Shown here: positions 54,087 through 61,510 of the stretch, piece after piece
How positions within the stretch are numbered: position 1 is the first letter of the stretch
Layout of the letters: the number at the start of each line of letters is the position of its first letter
Source: Saccharibacillus brassicae
GTDB taxonomy: Bacteria; Bacillota; Bacilli; Paenibacillales; Paenibacillaceae
NCBI RefSeq assembly: GCF_006542275.1
Contig: NZ_CP041217.1
Coordinates: forward strand, 2,031,501-2,095,500
Direction: 5' to 3'
DNA length: 64,000 nucleotides
Notes under the pieces: generated by a model
Told to the model about the DNA's origin: nothing
The model's database searches: none
Seen by the model: the letters and a program-made list of their open reading frames with translations, nothing else
Translations under genes and position numbers: made by a program

Positions 54087-54938
54087 TCAAATCGTGCTTT
54101 CTTCTTCCCCGTCTTCCGCCCGTTGTTCGCCGGAAGCCGCGTAATACTTCGCCAATTCCACCATCATGCTGCCCATCCGCTCTTCTTTGGGCGCGATCAC
54201 GCGCTCGATGCCTTCTTCGCGGATCGACTGGGCCGTCACTTTGCCGACCGCCACCGCCACGACCTCTCGCTCGAACGAAGCCCGCAGCGCTTCTTCTTTG
54301 CCCGCCGCGGCCGCATGAGCGATCAGGAAACGCACCTGCGGACCGCTCGTGAACGTCACGGCGTCCACGCGGCGTTCGAGAATGTCGCCCAGCAGCTGTT
54401 CAAGCTGTTCGTCCGGCGGCGCGATATGCTTGTAAGGCAGCACCGTGCGCACCGAAGCCCCGCGGCTCTCCAGCCAGGAGACGAGATGCGGCGCCGGATC
54501 GCCGTGCAGCTGCACCATCACTTTCGTTCCGGACAAATCGTGTCCTTCCAGCTCGCGAATCAATCCTTCCGTGCTGCCGTCGTCGTCGCGGACGACCGGA
54601 GCGATCCCGCGCTTCTTGAGCGCGTTGACCGTCTTGTACCCGCGGGCCGCGACGTTCGAATGGGCCAAAGCTTCCATAAAAGCTTCCGACACTTCCATCT
54701 CCTGCGCCGTATTGATCAGCGCTTCCAGCCCCATCCCGGTCGTCAGCAGAGACCACTCGGGCTTCAGGCGGATCCATTCCGAGATTCCGCCGCCCAGCTC
54801 CGGTTCGTCCAGAAACACCGTTCCCTGCGCCGGGCGCACGAGCGCCGTTCCGCCCATGTTCTGCACGATTTTGCTCAACTCTTCCGCTTTGCGCGGACCG
54901 GTAATCGCGATCCGTTTTCCTTCCAGTCTTTTCGCCAA
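54087..54938 (-). CDS. Uroporphyrinogen-III synthase family protein (HemD-like)
   Basis: 283 residues from the TTG at 54938, which has GGGAGGGG eight bases before it; an upstream in-frame start has none. Reads MAKRLEGKRIAITGPRKAEEL, a HemD fold opening; DAVTFTSGPQVRFLIAHA is the conserved FTS motif of the second lobe and VAVGKVTAQSIREEGI follows. Closes the linear hydroxymethylbilane to uroporphyrinogen III if active. Not in a hem operon, so it may be a second HemD or serve a siroheme/corrinoid branch. Confidence 0.75.
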   Translation of the reverse strand: MAKRLEGKRIAITGPRKAEELSKIVQNMGGTALVRPAQGTVFLDEPELGGGISEWIRLKPEWSLLTTGMGLEALINTAQEMEVSEAFMEALAHSNVAARGYKTVNALKKRGIAPVVRDDDGSTEGLIRELEGHDLSGTKVMVQLHGDPAPHLVSWLESRGASVRTVLPYKHIAPPDEQLEQLLGDILERRVDAVTFTSGPQVRFLIAHAAAAGKEEALRASFEREVVAVAVGKVTAQSIREEGIERVIAPKEERMGSMMVELAKYYAASGEQRAEDGEEESTI

Positions 54939-55379
54939 CCGATTTGCCCCTCCCTTGTCCTTGTAGAAGGCTTTCCATACGGCCGTGCCGCTTTCCACCT
55001 ATTTTCGCTTCCCCGACGCAAAATTGCAACCGCCCGGACCCAAAACACCCCGAATCCCGAAAAGCGCGTCCTTCCCTTCTCTTTTACCCTTAAAAATACT
55101 TATATTCATGTATGGCCAAAATTACTATCATATCTTCCCTTGGCTTTCCGATATATAATCTAACGCACCATCCAAGTCCGTACACGAGCCGATTTTTTCC
55201 TCTAAATGTAAGAAATGCAGCCAACGAATACGCTCCCGGTTCCATCCATTTTTTGCCTGTGCGAAAGTCGTTGACCTTTATTCATTTTGTCCTGTATATT
55301 GTAAATTACTAGTATTAAAAGAATTATATGAGAAGCCTAGACCCGGAATGGACTCTAGCAGCGTAAGCGAGGTGCAGAC
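54939..55379. other. Gap upstream of the receptor-peptide locus
   Basis: Becomes AT-rich from about 55080. Contains the aloR1 promoter at 55271-55300. No gene seen; a 66-codon frame at 55112 has no ribosome site. Confidence 0.5.
55271..55300 (+). promoter_or_regulatory. Sigma-A type promoter of the first HTH-TPR receptor gene
   Basis: TTGACC at 55271-55276, 18 bases, TATATT at 55295-55300; leader about 70 bases to the ATG at 55380. Confidence 0.65.
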
Positions 55380-56762
55380 ATGGAACTAACGAAAACTCTC
55401 CGTTCGGAAATTGAAAACGGCATCGCCGAACTCGGCATGAACTTTTCCAGTTTCGGCGAACGGTCCGGCATTAACCGCGGCATCTTCAGCGCCATCTTGA
55501 ACGGAACCCCGCCGAAGCCGATTTCCCTGAACCAGATGGAAGCGATCACCCGCGCATTCGGCAAACCGGAAGGCTGGATGTTCGACCTGTATATCGAAGA
55601 ATGCTTCTACGACGGCAAGCCCAACCGGCGACGCGTCGAGCCTTTCCTGATTCGCTGCGCCGAACTCGGACGAACCGACTGCATCCGCGAAGTGCTGTCC
55701 CGCCTGCTTGAAGATCTCAAGCACGTCTCGATGATCTTCGACATCGCGGAGACGCTGTTCACGACGGGCCGCAAACAGGAATCGCTCATTTTCTACGAAT
55801 GCGTGGTGGAGAACGAGAAATACCATCATTCGGAGCGGCTGGCGATCAGCCACTATCGGATTTTCCGGGCGGCGATTGGAGAAGATAACGAGCAGAACCT
55901 TCGTGCGGCGCTTCGTTTTGAATCGTTCTGCGGCAAACTTCCCGATCATCATCGTTTGGACGGTCTGCTTCAGTTGACGAACGTTTATTATTCGCTTGAA
56001 CGTTGGAAAACTGCGGAACATTACGCCGACGAGTTGATCGAATTTTCTGCAACCGTATACGAAAATGAAAATGCAAAACGAAAAAAAAGCAAAAAATACG
56101 AACCGTTGATGACCGATCGACCGCTTGTCAAATATTATGGACAAGGTTACTTAGTCAAAGGCGGCATGCTTGAAGCTCAGGAGCATTACGAAGAAGCACG
56201 AGCCTTTATCGATAAATATGCAGACTTGAGTTGGTTTGAAGGACTCGATTCCGATGGGCAAATCGAAGTCGATAAGTTCAAGCTTTTTGCGAAAGCCAAT
56301 AGACTTAATCTTGAAATACTAATGGGCAATACCGAATATCTTGAGGAATACATGCAATTTTTGGAACAACATCCCCAAGAGATCCTCCCGAGTTTTTTAA
56401 CCATCATAGAATCCGCAAACAAGCATTCCTTCTCCATAGATTTTGTGATCCATCATTTTTCCGCTTATTTAAAAGACGAAGAAGACATACCTAAAATCAA
56501 AGACAGTTATTACAGACAAACGACGATAAATCGAATTCTGCCAAACCTTTTCCACGAACTGTCGATTTATTATGCAAAAAAAGAAAATTACGTGCGCGCG
56601 ATCGATTACTCTTTACAATCATTAAAAAAATCAATTAAAATAAGCAATAAGAATGTGTTCATGAAATGCGTTCCTTTTTTTGAAGAATTTAGAACTTTCG
56701 CAACTCTGGAACAGACGAAAAGATACGAAATTCTCATGAAGGAGATGTATCAAAATGCGTAA
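55380..56762 (+). CDS. HTH-TPR peptide receptor, AloR/RRNPP-like (receptor 1)
   Basis: 460 residues. An XRE-type helix-turn-helix lies at about 18-60 (GMNFSSFGERSGINRGIFSAIL then LNQMEAITRAF), followed by helical, TPR-like repeats to the end (for example HYADELIEFSATVYENE, YYGQGYLVKGGMLEAQEHYEEARAFIDKYA, AIDYSLQSLKKS). This is the layout of RRNPP quorum-sensing receptors. Its stop overlaps by 8 bases the start of a secreted-peptide gene (56755). GAGGTG precedes the ATG. From about 56020 on the DNA is far more AT-rich than the rest of the window, suggesting a mosaic origin. AloR assignment is by architecture and resemblance, not by a search. Confidence 0.8.
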   Translation: MELTKTLRSEIENGIAELGMNFSSFGERSGINRGIFSAILNGTPPKPISLNQMEAITRAFGKPEGWMFDLYIEECFYDGKPNRRRVEPFLIRCAELGRTDCIREVLSRLLEDLKHVSMIFDIAETLFTTGRKQESLIFYECVVENEKYHHSERLAISHYRIFRAAIGEDNEQNLRAALRFESFCGKLPDHHRLDGLLQLTNVYYSLERWKTAEHYADELIEFSATVYENENAKRKKSKKYEPLMTDRPLVKYYGQGYLVKGGMLEAQEHYEEARAFIDKYADLSWFEGLDSDGQIEVDKFKLFAKANRLNLEILMGNTEYLEEYMQFLEQHPQEILPSFLTIIESANKHSFSIDFVIHHFSAYLKDEEDIPKIKDSYYRQTTINRILPNLFHELSIYYAKKENYVRAIDYSLQSLKKSIKISNKNVFMKCVPFFEEFRTFATLEQTKRYEILMKEMYQNA

Positions 56763-56877
56763 ATCGGCTAAAGGCCTGATTTTGGTCATGACTGCTTCTT
56801 TTTTGCTCGTTTCTTCACCGGTTTATTCAACGGTAGATTTTGCTTTCAAACTTCTGGTTAACGGTGTAGGTACCTAA
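56755..56877 (+). CDS. AloP/Phr-like secreted signalling peptide precursor (40 residues)
   Basis: Too short for usual gene calling. AAGGAG at 56739-56744 sits ten bases before the ATG, which overlaps the receptor stop by 8 bases. The product has a basic start (MRKSAKG), a hydrophobic core (LILVMTASFLLVSS), a signal-peptidase-like VYS site near residue 25 and a 15-residue remainder TVDFAFKLLVNGVGT. This is the plan of Phr/AloP precursors: export, cleavage, then re-import of a short C-terminal peptide by oligopeptide permease to bind the receptor. An intrinsic terminator follows immediately. The mature sequence is not known. Confidence 0.78.
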   Translation: MRKSAKGLILVMTASFLLVSSPVYSTVDFAFKLLVNGVGT

Positions 56878-56887
56878 AGTTTGACTT

Positions 56888-56936
56888 AAAAAGAGTACAG
56901 CAGTGCGTTCTCGAACGCGCAGTTGTACTCTTTTTT
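56888..56936 (+). terminator. Intrinsic terminator of the receptor-peptide operon
   Basis: AAAAAGAGTAC (56888-56898) pairs with GTACTCTTTTT (56925-56935); an inner stem GCGTTC/GAACGC tops it. Confidence 0.88.
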
Positions 56937-57161
56937 GTTTGAAATCACTTTTTGAAAGCGATGAATTCACTTAAAAAAACCACCTATTCGAGTACAAAAA
57001 TAAGCGAGCCAAGTCCCTCCTTCCACCTCCCCCCAACCCTACACTTTTCTTTATTTAGTTACTAAGATATTAAAGATATGTCACAAACGTTTCGCTATCG
57101 GGGCTTATAATGAATCGATCTATAGAAGAGTACACGTTTTTCTAGCTTGCAATTCAATTTT

Positions 57162-57190
57162 CCGCCCGACATTCGTCGGGTCGGCTTTTT
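57162..57190 (+). terminator. Attenuator-like terminator in the leader of receptor 2
   Basis: CCG-C-CCGAC, loop ATTC, GTCGG-GT-CGG, then CTTTTT; it ends 25 bases before the receptor 2 ATG and just before its GAGGTG site. With the -10 at 57106 it would stop most transcripts after about 70 bases unless bypassed. Confidence 0.6.
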
Positions 57191-57214
57191 CATATTCCTG
57201 ACCGAGGTGCCTAC

Positions 57215-58549
57215 ATGCAGACTTCCAACCAACTTCGATCGGCCATCAAACAGGATATGCGGGAGTTGGGTTACAACTTCTCCGTTTTGTCGGAAAAATC
57301 CGGAATCTCCCGCGGATCGCTCAGCCTCATTCTCGTGGGCGGAGCGTCGCGTCGCAGTCCGATGGCTTTTCATCATTTGAACCAAATCACTTCGGCGCTC
57401 GGGCTCAAGGAAGAAGCTTACTTCGACCTTTACGTCGACGAATGCTTCTTCGACGGCCGTCCGAGCCGAAGCCGAATCAAGCCGTTCCTGACAAGATGTA
57501 TCGAGCTCGGGCAGGCGGCATGCGTCGAACGGATTCTGGCCCGGCTCGAAGGCGATTCCCGTTATTTGCCGCTCCTGTTTGAAATCGCGGAGCATGGTTT
57601 CAAAAAAGAGGGAACCAAAACTCTCGTCGAACGTCTATTTGAGTATATGCTGCTGCATCAGGACGACCGTCATTCCGTGGAAAAAGCGGTCTGCCATTAC
57701 CGCCTCTTCATGCTCCGGCTCAATCAGGACGAAGAGAACAACTCCCGCCAGCTCAATGCTTTCTCGCCTTACCGCGATAATCTGCCCGACGAACTCAAGA
57801 TGGAATCGCTGCTGATCATGGCTTACCTGTGCTACAACCGCATGGACGCCGAAGAACTGGAGAAGCTGGGCGACGAACTGATCTCGCTCTGCCTCCGGCT
57901 GTTCGGCACGAAAGAAAAGCCCGGAAGACCGTTCCGCCCGGATTCCCCGCTCGGCCGGACGTTCGTCTTTTATTACGGGCAAGGTTATGTCGTCAAGCAG
58001 ATCGCCCTGTGCGAAAAAGGCGAATTCGAGGCCGCCCAATCGTATTCCCGCTTTTACGAAGACTTGAGCTGGCTGGCCGGCAGCGACGCCGAAGCGCAGC
58101 AGGCCGCCCGGGGCATGACGCTGTTCGCGCACGCCAATCAACTGGGCTGCCGGCTGCTCGGCGGAGAGCTCGAAGTGCTGCCCGATTATATCGACATGCT
58201 CGAACTGCATCCCAAAGAAACGGTATCCGGCCTCATCGTTCTGCTCAAGACCGCGAACCGGTTCGGCATCTCGGTCGACGAATGGCTGCCGCGCTTTCCG
58301 CTCGACCTGGAGCAGATGCTGGCAATGCAGGACAACGCCTACTACAGACAGGTATGCCGCAATCGCTTCGCCCGCCTGCTCTACCAGCTCTCGATCTACC
58401 ACTTCGGCCGGGGCCGGTTCGAAGAGTCGCTTCAAGCGGCGCTGCAAAGCTGGGAGCTCTCGAGTCGATTGAACAATCACCGAATGTTCCGGCTGCTCGC
58501 TTCGCTCACGCTCATGTACAGCGGGCAGTCCGAACCGGAGGACCTCTGA
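57215..58549 (+). CDS. HTH-TPR peptide receptor, AloR/RRNPP-like (receptor 2, no peptide seen)
   Basis: 444 residues, same plan as receptor 1: HTH at about 18-62 (GYNFSVLSEKSGISRGSLSLIL), then TPR-like helices. Shared landmarks include DLYVDECFFDGRPSRSRIKPFLTRC, YYGQGYVVKQIALCEKGEFEAAQSY and LSWLAGSDAE. GC content is that of the chromosome, unlike the 3' half of receptor 1. No secreted-peptide frame precedes or follows it; its stop is 10 bases before receptor 3. It may respond to a peptide encoded elsewhere, or to the peptide of receptor 1. GAGGTG seven bases before the ATG. Confidence 0.75.
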   Translation: MQTSNQLRSAIKQDMRELGYNFSVLSEKSGISRGSLSLILVGGASRRSPMAFHHLNQITSALGLKEEAYFDLYVDECFFDGRPSRSRIKPFLTRCIELGQAACVERILARLEGDSRYLPLLFEIAEHGFKKEGTKTLVERLFEYMLLHQDDRHSVEKAVCHYRLFMLRLNQDEENNSRQLNAFSPYRDNLPDELKMESLLIMAYLCYNRMDAEELEKLGDELISLCLRLFGTKEKPGRPFRPDSPLGRTFVFYYGQGYVVKQIALCEKGEFEAAQSYSRFYEDLSWLAGSDAEAQQAARGMTLFAHANQLGCRLLGGELEVLPDYIDMLELHPKETVSGLIVLLKTANRFGISVDEWLPRFPLDLEQMLAMQDNAYYRQVCRNRFARLLYQLSIYHFGRGRFEESLQAALQSWELSSRLNNHRMFRLLASLTLMYSGQSEPEDL

Positions 58550-58559
58550 GAGGTGCATC

Positions 58560-59915
58560 ATGCAAAAATCGTTTGAACTGCGTTCGGCGATCGAAAAAGA
58601 AATGGCGAGTCAAGGCCTTAACTTCTCGACGTTGAGCGAAAAATCGGGCATTAACCGGGGCGTATTCAGCGCAATCCTGAACAGCACGCCGCCGAAGCCC
58701 GTTTCTTTTCACCAACTGGATACGATCACCCGGGCGCTGGGTATGCCGCCGGGCTGGCTGTTCGACGAATATGTCGGGGAATGCTTCTACGGCGGCAAGC
58801 CGAACCGGCGGCGAATCGAGCCTTTTCTGCTGGCCTGCTCGGAATCGGGACGGACCGATCTCGTGCATGAAGTGCTGCGGCGGCTGCTCGAAGATCTCAA
58901 ATACGTGCCGTTCGTGTTCGAAAAAGGCGAAGAACTGTTCATGAACGGTCATTTTATCCAGTCTATCCCGTTCTACGAGAGCGTCATCGAACACGAGAAA
59001 CACCAGCATTCGCTCCGCTTAGCGGTCAGCCAGTACCGGCTGTTTCGCGCCCGGCTCGGCGAAGACGGCGAAGAAAAGCTCAAAGCCGCTGTCCGGTTCG
59101 AACCTTTTTGCGGCCTGCTTCCGATCCGCCTGAGACTCGACGCGCTTCTGCGCCTCGGCAACCTCTATTACGAGCTGGGCAAGTACGCCGAGATGGAAGC
59201 CGCGGCCGACGAGCTGTTCGAAGCCGCTTCCGGGCTGTACGCCGAGCTGCGCTCCGGCAAGGCGAAGCCGCAGGAAGACGAACCGCCGGTCCGGCCGGTC
59301 AAATCGCTCGTGTTCTATTACGGCAGCGGTCTCCTGCATAAGCAGTTGGCGCTGATCGGGCAGAAGCGCTACGAAGAAGCGCGGCCGTACGGCGAACGCT
59401 ACGGCAATCTGGACGGCTTCGAAGGGTTGGACGACGACGGACGGGCGGAAGTCGAAAATTTCAAGGTGTTCGCGCTCGGCAACATGCTCGATCTGGAGCT
59501 GACGCTCGGCAATTTGTCCGTTCTGCCGGCTTATTCCGCCTACATGCAGCGCCATCCGAACGAAACGGTGAGCGGCCTGGTCAACATCGTCGAAGCGGCG
59601 AACCGTTACGACGCGGACGTCGACCGCCTGCTTGAAGACCATTACGTGCCGCTGGATCGTTACATGGCGCAGAGACCCGATAATTATTATCCGGAACCGA
59701 TCGTACGCAGCAGCTTTGCCAGTCTGCACTTCCATCTGGCCGTCTACCATAACCGACGCGGCCGATGCGCCCAGGCTGCGGAGCATGTGCGGCACTGCTG
59801 GCAGCTGTCGCAGGAATTGAACAATCCGCAGCATTTCCGGCAGCTCGCTTCGCTGCTGTCGCTGCCGCCGATGTTCGTGCCGCTCGTTCCCGAGACGGCC
59901 GGCGAAGCCGAATAG
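58560..59915 (+). CDS. HTH-TPR peptide receptor, AloR/RRNPP-like (receptor 3, no peptide seen)
   Basis: 451 residues. N-terminal HTH nearly matches receptor 1 (GLNFSTLSEKSGINRGVFSAILNSTPPKP; receptor 1 has FSAILNGTPPKP). Shared ECFYGGKPNRRRIEPFLL, RRLLEDLKYV and the TPR-like core YYGSGLLHKQLALIGQKRYEEARPY. Co-transcribed with receptor 2 (10-base gap, GAGGTG site). No peptide gene lies between it and the hairpin at 59935. The near-identical HTH suggests receptors 1 and 3 could read similar operators. Confidence 0.75.
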   Translation: MQKSFELRSAIEKEMASQGLNFSTLSEKSGINRGVFSAILNSTPPKPVSFHQLDTITRALGMPPGWLFDEYVGECFYGGKPNRRRIEPFLLACSESGRTDLVHEVLRRLLEDLKYVPFVFEKGEELFMNGHFIQSIPFYESVIEHEKHQHSLRLAVSQYRLFRARLGEDGEEKLKAAVRFEPFCGLLPIRLRLDALLRLGNLYYELGKYAEMEAAADELFEAASGLYAELRSGKAKPQEDEPPVRPVKSLVFYYGSGLLHKQLALIGQKRYEEARPYGERYGNLDGFEGLDDDGRAEVENFKVFALGNMLDLELTLGNLSVLPAYSAYMQRHPNETVSGLVNIVEAANRYDADVDRLLEDHYVPLDRYMAQRPDNYYPEPIVRSSFASLHFHLAVYHNRRGRCAQAAEHVRHCWQLSQELNNPQHFRQLASLLSLPPMFVPLVPETAGEAE

Positions 59916-59934
59916 CCCGGAACGCCGCGGCCCA

Positions 59935-59988
59935 AACGAACAAGCGCCGCGGAGCAGGGAGATCCCCGTTCCGCGGCGCTTGTTCGTT
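59935..59988. terminator. Perfect 19-bp hairpin between convergent genes
   Basis: AACGAACAAGCGCCGCGGA (59935-59953) and its exact complement (59970-59988). No strong T-run, but the position between the receptor 3 stop and the stop of the gene at 60027 fits a bidirectional terminator. Confidence 0.7.
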
Positions 59989-60026
59989 ATCGGTGTGCGC
60001 GAACGAACTTCGCGCGCGGCAAGGCT

Positions 60027-61478
60027 TTATTCCGCCGAACCGGTCTTGATCCGGATCTCTTTGAGATACGGCTGCGGCTCCGTCACTTCGAGCGACTGCG
60101 CGAACGCGTCGGCAGCCGGCTCGACCGCGACCATCATGCTGCCGCTCAGGTTCTGCATCTCGTAGCCGAGATCGACCGTCTGCGCATCGGCTTCGTCCCC
60201 GCCGCGCTGCACGGTCATCTGCGAGCTGCCTTTGGTCAGCGTCGCGACGACGTCGCCTTTGCGCAGCTTGACGACGCTCGTGCCGTCGAAGCCGAATTCG
60301 GCGCCCAATGCGGCCGCCAGCTCTTTGATCGGCACGAGAATATGGCCTTCGCGCACCTGGGCCGGCACGCTGAATTCCACTTCCTTGTCGTCGACGTAGA
60401 CGAACAGGCTGAACGCTCCGCTGTCCATATCGACCGCCAGATGCGAGAGCTGGCTCTCCAGCTCTTCGTTGAACTTGTCCACGTTGTCCGCGGTCACCAA
60501 ATTTTTGCCTTCCGCGATTTCGCGCACAATCCGTTCGTTGATCGCCTGGCTGTGGTGGGACAAGTCTTTATACTGGCCCAGATCGTACGTGATCGACGAA
60601 TCTTCCTGAAAATCGTACACGCTGACGTTCGAATGCTTGCTGAACTGTTCGAACATATACTTTTTCATCGCGTATTGGTTTTCCGCCCGGACCGGATTCG
60701 TCTCCGCCCACACCTGCTGACGCAAAATGGTGTACGGCGGGTAGTAGAACGTGAATTCCACTTCCGGATGTTCTTCGATCAGGCTCAGCACGTATTTGTT
60801 GAACACGGCTTCCACGTTTTCGAGCGAAAATTCGTTTTTGCCGTAGCCGGCTTCCTTGATTCGGGCTTTCTCCCATGTGTCGAGCACGGCCGCCTGGCTG
60901 TACTTGGCCGATTTGTCCCAGTTGCGCAGCAGATCCAGATTGCGGAACGCTTTGGACTCTTCTTCCGGCGTCGTCAATGCTCTCCACGCATGCTTGACGT
61001 TCGAGATATTGAACAAATATTCGTAATCGTTGAACGGATTGTTGTCGTACATGTACATCGGCATATTCTCCGACTCCGCCCCGACATCCTGGCGCATCGC
61101 GAAGTAATCGAGGCCCCAGAGAACGCGCTTGACCTTGCCGGTATCCAGCGCGGTCCGTCCGACGGCGCTTTGTTCCATCGCCGTCGAACCTTCGATCGAC
61201 AGCTTCATCACTTGGCCGCCCAGCACGCTCTCGACGTACGACGGCACGAAGTTCTGGGTCATCGAACTGCCGAGAATGATCGTATCGTAATCGTAGCTGC
61301 GGGCGAGCCCCGCGTTCTGGTAACGCTCCTGCGACGAATACAGCGGCGGGTACAACGACGACTTGCGGTACATTTGCAGCGGGTCGACGACATACATGAA
61401 CGAACCGACCAGCAGCGCGAACACGAGCACGCTGGCGGTAAATTTAAGCAAAAACTTGCGATAACCTTTGTTATCCAT
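60027..61478 (-). CDS. Membrane-anchored SGNH/DHHW-like protein with copper-amine-oxidase-N-type domain
   Basis: 483 residues. One N-terminal membrane helix (about 10-30), then an extracytoplasmic domain with DTIILGSSMTQNF (SGNH block-I-like Ser), DYFAMR, and a DLSHHSQAINERIV segment as in AlgX/DltD-like partners. The C-terminal 130 residues (VDDKEVEFSVPAQVREGHILVPIKELAAALGAEF) are the stalk domain often called copper amine oxidase N-like, usual in Paenibacillus surface proteins. Lies 32 bases after an MBOAT acyltransferase; together they probably O-acylate a cell-surface polymer. Confidence 0.75.
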   Translation of the reverse strand: MDNKGYRKFLLKFTASVLVFALLVGSFMYVVDPLQMYRKSSLYPPLYSSQERYQNAGLARSYDYDTIILGSSMTQNFVPSYVESVLGGQVMKLSIEGSTAMEQSAVGRTALDTGKVKRVLWGLDYFAMRQDVGAESENMPMYMYDNNPFNDYEYLFNISNVKHAWRALTTPEEESKAFRNLDLLRNWDKSAKYSQAAVLDTWEKARIKEAGYGKNEFSLENVEAVFNKYVLSLIEEHPEVEFTFYYPPYTILRQQVWAETNPVRAENQYAMKKYMFEQFSKHSNVSVYDFQEDSSITYDLGQYKDLSHHSQAINERIVREIAEGKNLVTADNVDKFNEELESQLSHLAVDMDSGAFSLFVYVDDKEVEFSVPAQVREGHILVPIKELAAALGAEFGFDGTSVVKLRKGDVVATLTKGSSQMTVQRGGDEADAQTVDLGYEMQNLSGSMMVAVEPAADAFAQSLEVTEPQPYLKEIRIKTGSAE

Positions 61479-61510
61479 AACCTTCCCCCATGACGAACCG
61501 AATCCTTATC

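Larger units (their letters stand above)
56878..57214. other. Gap with terminator, promoter and attenuator-like hairpin
   Basis: The receptor-peptide terminator (56888-56936), a TATAAT at 57106-57111 as probable -10 of receptor 2, and a terminator-like hairpin at 57162-57190. A 34-codon frame at 56961 has no ribosome site or signal sequence. Confidence 0.5.

Noticed and set aside
56961-57065. 34-codon frame after the receptor-peptide operon (MNSLKKTTYSS...) as a second signal peptide
   Set aside because: No ribosome site and no hydrophobic secretion segment, and it lies beyond the terminator.
57110-57145. Tiny frame MNRSIEEYTFF as a leader peptide for receptor 2
   Set aside because: Its ATG overlaps the probable -10 box, so it would lie upstream of the transcript.
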